Below the pieces are notes generated by a model. The model did not search any database, was not told where the DNA came from, and saw nothing but the letters and a program-made list of their open reading frames with translations. DNA of 64,000 nucleotides from Galbibacter kalidii (GTDB lineage: Bacteria; Bacteroidota; Bacteroidia; Flavobacteriales; Flavobacteriaceae): NCBI RefSeq assembly GCF_026241135.1, contig NZ_JAPFGA010000003.1, positions 186,001 through 250,000 on the forward strand, read 5' to 3'. Below are positions 54,127 to 62,300 of the stretch, in pieces (within the stretch, counting starts at the first letter, position 1; each line of letters starts with the position of its first letter). Made by a program: the position numbers and the translations under genes.

Positions 54127-56925
54127 TTAATTCAGATTTCGTAAATAATTAACCAAAGAACTGCTATTATCTAAATTCAAACGTTTTTTAAGACGGTATC
54201 TATGGGTTTCAACTCCTCGAATGGAGATATTCATCAGTGGCGCAATTTCTTTGGTTGACAATCCCATTTTGATGTAGGCACATAACTTTAGATCTTTTTG
54301 GGATATATCCGGATGGAATTCCTTCAACTTATTAAAAAACTCTTCGTGAACCTGATTGAAATTGTATTCAAATATTTCCCATTCGTCATCATGCGCAATG
54401 GAATAATCTACTTTTTTGACCAGTTTTTTAAATGAAAAACGGTTATTAAAATCTTCTTTATTATCATGTAGTTCTTTTTTCAGTTCTTGCAGGGTCTGGT
54501 TTTTCTTCACCAATGCCATGGCTGTATTGGCCAATTGCTTACTTTTTAATTTTACTTCCCTGCTCAGCGCTTCATTTTTCAGTTTCATGATCTTCTTTTC
54601 ATTTTCCAATGCCTTTTCTTTAAGCAATTCTTCCTGCTCCTCCACAAATTTTTTCTGTAGCAAATCTTGTTCTTTCCTTATTTTTCTTTTGTGAAGCATG
54701 TAAAAGATCCCAATTATAACAACTGCTATTGCCACATACAACACAACTCCTAAGGTATCCAGATACCATGGCGGGGAGACATCTATCTCAAGCTTTTTCA
54801 ATTCAGAAGTAATGCCTTGTGTGTTTTTTGTCCTTATTTGTAGCGTATAACTTCCGGGGTTGAGTTCAGATATTTCAATTTTATTGCCACTGACCTCATG
54901 CCAGTTTACTTGGTGATCCTGTCCGTTTAACAATTTATATTCAAAAAAGAAATCTTCAGATTTTGCTGAGGAAACCAACACATTCAAGCTATCGCGAAAG
55001 CTCATATTCACAACATCAATGTTTCTGATTTCCTGTAATTCTTTATTTAGAATCAACTTTTCAACTTTGGGAACATCTACAATGGCACTCTGTGTGTAAC
55101 CATCACTATTGATAAACATGAACCCATTGTTCAAATTTAAAGCATGGGTAGAATTATTGATCTTGGATACTTTTTCATACCCCACTATCAATCGGTTCTC
55201 AATATATTTCTTTCCTAAAGAAAACCCGTTAGTATCACCGGAAAACGATGAGAATTTTATCCCTCCAGTGTTTCCCTTAACGGCCAATTGATCTGAAATA
55301 TCTTCGGAAATGATGTAGGAGTCTTTACCTAAATTTTTATTTAAATAATCATATGGAACAATACTATCTAACAAGGGTTCATATTTTTGCCAACCACTGT
55401 TGACTTTAAAGCAAATATTGTTTTTCAAATTGTACACCCTTACATTATAGCTTGAGGAGAGTCCTTTATCCTCGTAGTTCTTAATACTGACAATAGAATC
55501 GTGGTTTCTATCGAATTTGACTCTATACAACCCTTTATAGGCATGAGCAGCCCATGCTGTATATTGATCTTCAAAAACCAAAAATTGAACAGGAATTGTC
55601 GTTTTCCCCATATGAGAGGCTTTCCAATTCCCATTTTCCTTCTCAAATTTAACAAGCCCGGCATAAGTCCCCTGAATGTATTTGTTTTGACTTTCAGACG
55701 CTTTTTTTATCGTCCACCCTCCCGTATAAGGGGAGATTAATTCCAAACGTCTATTTCTTACCTTATAGGTACCATTATTGTGTCCGCAGAACAACTCTCC
55801 ATCAACAACCGTTAGGTCCCAAACCTGCCCCTGACTGCCGTCAATAAATTGTAGATCTCCATTCTCATCGATATAGAACAGCCCCGTATTACTACCTATA
55901 TATACGATATCCCGATACCTGATAACATCATAAACAGCGCCCAATTCTCCGGATACATCGTTGTAAAACCACTGATGGCTATTCAGATCAATAGAAGTAA
56001 GACCGTTGTCAAGTCCAAGCCAGATACGATCATCAGCCACCGTAAGCCCCAAAACCGTATTGTTTGCCAATCCGTCTTCCTTGTTGATATTATAAACTAT
56101 CTTTCCTGTGGAATCTGATACGAAAATTCCATTTTTAATGGTTCCGAAAACCAAATTCCCGTTATTTAACTTGGAGAATTTATTGAGTTGATGCTCTTTG
56201 AGCAGTGGATTAACCTCTCTATTGTAAGGAATTAAATTATTGCCGTTATACAGATAACACCCACCCAGTGCCGTTGCAATAAACAATTGGTCATCCAACT
56301 TTGACACGGAAACCATTTTCTTGTCATACAAAACCGGGGCATTTAAAAAAGGGATCAGCTCATATTTATCGTTAAGGGTATAAATACCATTTCTCAATGT
56401 AGCCACATAAAGCGTATCGTCAACATTACTAATAGAAATTACTGTAGATTTAGGTTTTATCTGGGTTATTTCCCCGTTTTTGAGGATATACAATTTCAGG
56501 AAAGATCTAAAAACCACAGCATCCTTATAACTCATGATCTGCCAAAATTCTTCCGCGGTGGATTCGGTTTGTCCCAACAAGTCGTTTAAAGATTTGTATT
56601 TTAATTCCCCTTTTGGATTGTATGACCAGTATCCAAACTCTTCATAAGACCCTGTATATACCTTATCCCCTATTGCAGAAACAGAGCGAATGGTAGTCTT
56701 ATTGGGCAATTCGAAAAATCCCCATTTAAGTCTGTCGTATTCCAGCAAACCATTATTGTTTGCGACATATAATTTACCATTATCCGATCTGGAAACATCC
56801 CAGTTCTGATTTCCGGCATTATAGGCTCCGAGGGAATAGTTCTGAAAATAGGGAAAATATTGAGCAGAAATATTGTTTATAGACAATAAAAACAACAACA
56901 CATAAAAGACTCTAGATACCTTCAT
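54127..56925 (-). CDS. Beta-propeller sensor with Y_Y_Y domain and LuxR-type HTH
   Basis: A 932-residue membrane regulator. It has a signal peptide (VLLFLLSINNISAQ), a periplasmic propeller with WDVSRSDNGKLYVANNNGLL-type repeats (about 40-620), a Y_Y_Y domain (about 665-712), one membrane helix (about 722-745), a long Lys/Glu coiled coil (745-840) and a C-terminal HTH (about 875-925: CAYIKMGLSTKEIAP then ISIRGVETHRYRLKKRL). It lacks kinase and receiver domains, unlike an HTCS. It presumably senses a glycan fragment and activates the PUL downstream of it. A perfect palindrome (56943-56955) lies 17 bases before its ATG. Confidence 0.9.
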   Translation of the reverse strand: MKVSRVFYVLLFLLSINNISAQYFPYFQNYSLGAYNAGNQNWDVSRSDNGKLYVANNNGLLEYDRLKWGFFELPNKTTIRSVSAIGDKVYTGSYEEFGYWSYNPKGELKYKSLNDLLGQTESTAEEFWQIMSYKDAVVFRSFLKLYILKNGEITQIKPKSTVISISNVDDTLYVATLRNGIYTLNDKYELIPFLNAPVLYDKKMVSVSKLDDQLFIATALGGCYLYNGNNLIPYNREVNPLLKEHQLNKFSKLNNGNLVFGTIKNGIFVSDSTGKIVYNINKEDGLANNTVLGLTVADDRIWLGLDNGLTSIDLNSHQWFYNDVSGELGAVYDVIRYRDIVYIGSNTGLFYIDENGDLQFIDGSQGQVWDLTVVDGELFCGHNNGTYKVRNRRLELISPYTGGWTIKKASESQNKYIQGTYAGLVKFEKENGNWKASHMGKTTIPVQFLVFEDQYTAWAAHAYKGLYRVKFDRNHDSIVSIKNYEDKGLSSSYNVRVYNLKNNICFKVNSGWQKYEPLLDSIVPYDYLNKNLGKDSYIISEDISDQLAVKGNTGGIKFSSFSGDTNGFSLGKKYIENRLIVGYEKVSKINNSTHALNLNNGFMFINSDGYTQSAIVDVPKVEKLILNKELQEIRNIDVVNMSFRDSLNVLVSSAKSEDFFFEYKLLNGQDHQVNWHEVSGNKIEISELNPGSYTLQIRTKNTQGITSELKKLEIDVSPPWYLDTLGVVLYVAIAVVIIGIFYMLHKRKIRKEQDLLQKKFVEEQEELLKEKALENEKKIMKLKNEALSREVKLKSKQLANTAMALVKKNQTLQELKKELHDNKEDFNNRFSFKKLVKKVDYSIAHDDEWEIFEYNFNQVHEEFFNKLKEFHPDISQKDLKLCAYIKMGLSTKEIAPLMNISIRGVETHRYRLKKRLNLDNSSSLVNYLRNLN

Positions 56926-56942
56926 CCACTTAAAAAAATTTA

Positions 56943-56955
56943 CTCACTAAGTGAG
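56943..56955. promoter_or_regulatory. Palindrome before propeller-LuxR regulator
   Basis: CTCACT-A-AGTGAG, a perfect inverted repeat with a one-base centre, 17 bases upstream of the regulator ATG. It is a possible autoregulatory site. Confidence 0.4.
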
Positions 56956-57133
56956 ATTTGAAATGTTTTTTTAGTTTTTTTGCCTAACCAGTCCGACTGT
57001 GTCATTCAGGCGGGTGCCTCATGGAGTTGTCCCGAGGTAATTGACCGATCAGGCCCTAAAATAACAATAAATTTCCTTATTTGTTCATCTAGCTATCTTT
57101 TCAGGATGATTGTCGTTTCCGTTTGATTTCTTT

Positions 57134-57379
57134 TTATGAACCCTCAGTTGCTTTTAGTTTTCCTGTTTCCCGCACTTCGATCATGATCCCTTTAATGTAG
57201 TTAGGGAATTTTTTACTTATTTCATCTGCATTTTCTTCAACAGAAACAATAATTCCCATATGATTATCCCCTACTACGCCTATCCCTATAGCCGTTACTC
57301 CCGGGATGGCCAACCACTTTTTTTCCCGGTATCTTTTTATTTCCAACGCTTTTTCAATTTGTCCACGCATAATTTCCAT
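57134..57379 (-). CDS. Stand-alone homologue of the neighbouring protease N-domain
   Basis: An 81-residue protein without signal peptide. Its layout matches residues 5-80 of the adjacent protease: a charged N-terminal helix, then IPGVTAIGIGVVG (protease: KPNVVATGIGYK), GIIVSVEEN (protease: AIICSVEVK), and FPNYIKGIMIEVRETG (protease: IPASVQGVPTDVKPCG). This pattern looks like a small alpha/beta domain of the kind used as a propeptide or inhibitor. The gene starts 22 bases after the protease stop, so they are co-transcribed. A role as inhibitor, folding helper or regulatory subunit of the protease is inferred. Confidence 0.7.
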   Translation of the reverse strand: MEIMRGQIEKALEIKRYREKKWLAIPGVTAIGIGVVGDNHMGIIVSVEENADEISKKFPNYIKGIMIEVRETGKLKATEGS

Positions 57380-57401
57380 TTTCTAAATCTAAAAATTTCT
57401 T

Positions 57402-58418
57402 TTACGGTAAGTCAATTTGTAATAAATCAAAGACATTCTGAATACGATTTATAATGGTAGTCGTTTCACTTCCGGCAAACAGTAGCCCTGTTAAATTATT
57501 GTTTTCGTCCAATACTGCCGATCCGCTATCTCCACCCTGACTCATAGTACCTGCCATAAGCTGGTCTGTAAAAAGAGCAACCTTGTTCGCACCATAATTC
57601 ACCCTGGCACTTACATCAATCTGTTCGATCACACCGGTGGTAAGCCCTGTTGTTCTTCCACTTTTTTTTACATTCATTCCCAATTGTCCTTCTACTACTC
57701 CGGCGATATATCCAATTTGATGGATTTCCTCAGTGATGTCGTTCGAGTTTAAAGGCTGGGCGATAGCACAATCAACTAAATTGTTTTCCTGCTGAATTGT
57801 ATACGGACGAAGCCTACTTCTACTCCCTACCACAGGGGCTAGTGTATTTATTATTGATGCTACTACCCTGGCCGTTCGACATGGCCTGTTATCATCATTA
57901 TCTTCCTCTCCTTCGAAATGGATGGGCACAAACTCACTCAACACTGCTATTTGATCCTGTGTCACACTTCCGCCATCAAAAGCACCCGGTTGAAGTATCG
58001 GATCCCCGACTAGGGCCGCATTACTGTTAGCAAGCACATGGTTATTGGATAAAATAAATTTTTCTCCATTTTTACTCACAACACATCCAAAAGTTCCTGT
58101 TGTAATTTGAAAATGCCCCATACTAACCCCTCCCGGAGCAGGTCTGAATCGTTCTGTAGGGTCTTGGAATGCCCTTAAAATACCACAGGGTTTTACATCA
58201 GTGGGGACACCCTGCACAGATGCGGGGATAATATCTTCTTCTTTTAATACGGTAGACGTTTTTTTTACCTCCACCGAGCAAATAATAGCCAAATCGGTAG
58301 TAGGCTGACCAGCAACAATTTTATAACCGATCCCGGTAGCTACTACATTCGGTTTCTTCATAAGTTCAGACCCTTCTTCCCGAAGTATAGCCCGAATTTC
58401 TTCTATATCTTTACTCAT
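57402..58418 (-). CDS. Trypsin-fold serine protease with N-terminal extension domain
   Basis: A 338-residue protein with no signal peptide. Residues 1-80 form a small domain related to the next gene's product. The chymotrypsin-like part carries the triad His127 (ILSNNHVLAN), Asp216 (NNLVDCAIAQP) and Ser298 (SQGGDSGSAVLD), plus GRTTGLTTGVI, as in trypsin-like peptidases of the Nal1/S1-related type found in bacteria. GMNVKKSGRTTG and LTGLLFAGS strengthen the call. Cytoplasmic location, or export by a non-classical route, follows from the missing signal. The substrate is unknown. It is transcribed toward its small partner gene. Confidence 0.85.
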   Translation of the reverse strand: MSKDIEEIRAILREEGSELMKKPNVVATGIGYKIVAGQPTTDLAIICSVEVKKTSTVLKEEDIIPASVQGVPTDVKPCGILRAFQDPTERFRPAPGGVSMGHFQITTGTFGCVVSKNGEKFILSNNHVLANSNAALVGDPILQPGAFDGGSVTQDQIAVLSEFVPIHFEGEEDNDDNRPCRTARVVASIINTLAPVVGSRSRLRPYTIQQENNLVDCAIAQPLNSNDITEEIHQIGYIAGVVEGQLGMNVKKSGRTTGLTTGVIEQIDVSARVNYGANKVALFTDQLMAGTMSQGGDSGSAVLDENNNLTGLLFAGSETTTIINRIQNVFDLLQIDLP

Positions 58419-58966
58419 TTCATCCTTCTTTCAATAATTAATAAATAACGTTAGGCTTCGTCTATTTATTTGAAGTAGAACTTGATGAAATTCTTGATTA
58501 GTTACTCTTAAATTTAACGCTTTTTTCTCTAATAAATTACAAATCAGACCCTTATTTTTAACGTGAGGGAAAATAACAGCCTGTCACTTTTTATTTACAC
58601 TAACCTGTTAACTTTTCAACATTACGATTTTCATAGTATATAGAAAAAACATATTAATAAAATTAAAAAAATTAAAAAAATATTATTTTTTTAGGATAAA
58701 TATTACTATTTTTAACACAAATATCAAACATCTTAACGTTTTTGTTGTAAGTGGTATACTACTTTAAACAACCGAAATATTGTTTATATTGAATTATAAC
58801 ATCTTTCCCCTTTTAAATCTACACTAAGCCAATTTTCGGTTTAGGCGTGTCATAGTAGATAACTATTAGCGTAATTATTTAATATAAATTTTCCCCAAAA
58901 TCTATACCAAGCCGGTTTATTGGCTTAGGAGTCATTAGTTTGTTAATTAACCAAATAAAGAATCCT
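58419..58966. other. Long AT-rich intergenic region with A-tracts
   Basis: About 550 bases between the divergent protease and adhesin-side genes. A run of phased A-tracts (58652-58690, roughly 9-bp spacing) suggests curved DNA. Two copies of a stem-loop-containing direct repeat stand at 58803-58868 and 58888-58950. No gene is seen. Confidence 0.55.
58803..58950. repeat. Tandem pair of ~63-bp stem-loop repeats
   Basis: Copy 1 (58803-58868) contains TCCCC, AATCTACACTAAGCC and GGTTTAGGCGTGTCAT. Copy 2 (58888-58950) contains TCCCC, AATCTATACCAAGCC and GGCTTAGGAGTCATTAG. The copies lie 85 bases apart. Each can form a hairpin (CTAAGCC with GGTTTAG; CAAGCC with GGCTT), and base changes keep pairing, which points to an RNA or operator structure. 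Confidence 0.55.
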
Positions 58967-59200
58967 ATGAAAAAAACTACTTTCCCGACACATAAGAATG
59001 TGTTGACTTTACCATTCTTATTTATTAGCATTAATACTTATTCTCAAGTACCGGTTTATTCTACAGTTTTCACAGGAATAGACAATGCCGACAACCTGTT
59101 CACAACAGTTCAGATTTATCTTCGATTCAACGTATTTTCTGCTCTTCTTAAAGAGCAAAAATTAACCTTGGAACTATTTAATCTCAATCAGTTGTTATAG
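58967..59200 (+). pseudogene. Short secreted ORF, probably an adhesin gene remnant
   Basis: Starting at 58967 a clear signal peptide is encoded (TLPFLFISINTYSQVPVY), followed by about 50 residues (TVFTGIDNADNLFTT) that lose obvious structure and stop at 59200. There is no sorting domain or anchor. Its position right before a T9SS adhesin gene suggests the leftover 5' end of a related surface-protein gene or a decayed duplicate. A genuine small secreted protein is the alternative. Confidence 0.4.
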
Positions 59201-59360
59201 CTGTATTGATAAAACACCTATTTAGAATAATTACACCCTACCACATATGAAATTCAAACTACCATTCATTTTGATCAACAGCACTCTTCTCGTTCTTTGT
59301 AAGTTCTTAAATAACAAGACAAAAAGCGTTCAACAGGACAGTGCTAAAAATATATTCCTT

Positions 59361-62300
59361 ATGAAAACACCGAAACAGACATTATTAAAAACCGCCTTGT
59401 CTCTTTTTGTATTGATATCAAGCTTACAGATAACACAAGCACAAATAACCAATGCACCTGCTAACACGCCTTCGCCATGGATTTCAAGTACTTATCCAAA
59501 TGTGACTGCCACCCTTATTGACGATGTTCCAAGTGCACTCCCTCTATGTCTGGGAAGCGCCGGAGATCAAGCCAACCTTGTAGATGCCGATTTAACCAAT
59601 GCGGCCTTTATAAATTTTGTGTTGGGTTTAGGTGTTGGAGCAGGTTGTAATGCCACCTTTAGTGTAAGTGATGATACAAATACTTACCCTGCCGGTACAT
59701 GGGCGGGCTTCCGTATTGGCGGCTCCAGTTTATTGGACATAAGCGTTGGGCTATCTATTACCATTTCCACTTGGAATGACGGTAATCCAACAGGTGATGA
59801 ATTGGTATTAGACACCGCCCTGATCAATGTAGGTTTACTGTCGGACGGCTCTGCAACTGTGGGATTTGTAGCTCCATCAGCATTTGATGAAGTTAGAATA
59901 GAATATGAAACCCTTGTAGCAGCAGCATATGATGCAGAAATATATCATGCTACCATTATAGCTTTTGAAGCCGGTCCTGCTTTGGCGTGTAACACTACTA
60001 CTCCTATGACACGACCTGCCTATCCAATGAGTGTTTCTGACGAGAACAGTGATTTAAGTAATATCTTAACAATCAATGGTAATTCAGACACCCAAAATGT
60101 AGTCGACAGTGACCCGGATAATTTTACCACTTTGGATTTTACACTCGGTACAGGATCTTTAGCCATTAGGGATGAAGTGTCCAGTTATTCAGCCGGTACT
60201 TTTGCAGGGTTTGATATTGAATCCACTTCACTTCTCAGTACAGAATTATTGGATGAAATTACCATTACCACCTATTTAGATGGAACACAGCAAGAAAGTA
60301 TTAGTGGATCTTCCAACGGAATCCTAGCTCTAAACACGAGTATTTTAAACTCAGGAAACGAGCGCACTCAAATCGGAATTATCACCACAGCAGAATTTGA
60401 CGAAGTCCAAATTACCGGAGGGGGATTATTGGGAAGTATAGACGTTTACGGATTAACCCTGAAATCATTTTGTCCCGCCGACGCCTCGGTGTTGACATGT
60501 AACACTCCTGTTTTGGCAACTGAACCTGACTTTCCTCTATATATTAATGGAATCAACACGGGGATCAGCGGTATTGGAGTAGGTGATATTACCAATGTAA
60601 ATGCTGTAATCGATGCAGACGACACCAATTTTGCAACCATCGATATGGCAGTAGGTATCATAGGTAGCGCCTCTTTGGCTATAGCCGACCCTCTAGACAC
60701 ATATCCTGCAGATACTTATGCCGGATTCGACATTAGTACCGGAGGGCTTCTAAGTGTGGAATTACTGGATAATGTAACCCTAACTACTTATTTAGACGGT
60801 GTGGAACAAGAAACCGTTGATGTCAGTACAGATGAATTATTGGCAGTTGATAGCGGATTATTGTTTGCAGATGACGGCCGTTATCAAATTGGTTTTGTAG
60901 CCTCTTTGCCTTTTGATGAAGTTCAGATTACTATAAATCAACTGGCTGGTGTTGACATCGGCGTAACCAATATATATGGTGTTATCCTTGAAACCCTGTG
61001 TGAAGCACCTATTGTCTGTGACATAGCACCATTGACTAATCCCAGTCAACCCGTGATCCTCAATAGTGAATTTACCGGAATTATGGGAGTGGCTGGTGTG
61101 GAAACCTCGCTAAGTAATGCTGAAAATGTATTGACCGAAGATGAAACAGACTTTGCCACAGCCACCTTAGGAATAGGGGTAGCAGAAGTCGCTTCCGTTG
61201 CTGTAAAAAATGCCTTGGGTGTTTATCCCGCCGGAAGTCAGGCAGGATTTTTAATCCGCGATGCCAATGACGTACTCCAAGCGGGGCTACTGGATGTCGT
61301 TACTATTAGTACCTATTTAAATGGTACTGAAGTCGATTCTAATACAGGTAGTGGCCTTTTATTGATAGAAACTTTAGACTTGTTGGATATTGAAATCACA
61401 GGTGACCCGGAGCGATATCAATTTGCAGGGGTGATCACTACAGGGGATTATGATGAAGTTCGTATTGAGATAGGGGCTCTGGCCAGTGTTCTTAACATAG
61501 TTGAAGTTTATGGAGCTTATGTAAATCCACGGACTATAGAAGGACTTGAAAATAATCCGACTATAACTATAACCAGTGTAGCTGAAGACAATGTAGTAAA
61601 TGCCCAAGAAGCTGAAGGCAATGTAAACATTGTTGGTCAAGCTGGTGGTGATGCCTTACCAGGGGATGCAATTTCTGTAATGGTAAACGGAACAGCATAT
61701 AACACAACGGTAGAAAGTGACAACAGCTTTACAATAAGCGTTCCCGGTAGCGAACTTATTGCCGATAGTGATTTAACAGTAGAAGCAACAATCACTCATA
61801 TTACCGCTGAATGTACATCTACAGCTGAAGACACACATGAATATACTATTGACACCACCCCACCGACTATTCCAACAGTTGATGAGCTCACAACAAACGA
61901 TCCAACGCCTGTTCTTACAGGTACAGCGGATTCAGCTGACGATCTGAGCGTAACGGTAAACGGAGTCACTTACAACGAAGGGGATGGTAATCTCGTCGAC
62001 AATGGTGACGGAACATGGACATTGCAAATTCCGGATGGCAATGAAATTCCGGATGGTGTCTATGATGTAACTGCAATAGCTACCGACGAAGCAGGTAATA
62101 CAGCCAACGATGAGACCACAGATGAGCTGACCATAGACACATCTTTGCCTACTACGCCAACAGTGGATGAGATGGTTACCAACGATCCAACTCCTATTCT
62201 TACAGGTACAGCCGATTCTGAAGATGAGCTGAGTGTTACCGTAAACGGGGTGACCTATACCGAAGGGGATGGTAATCTTATCGATAACGGTGATGGCACA

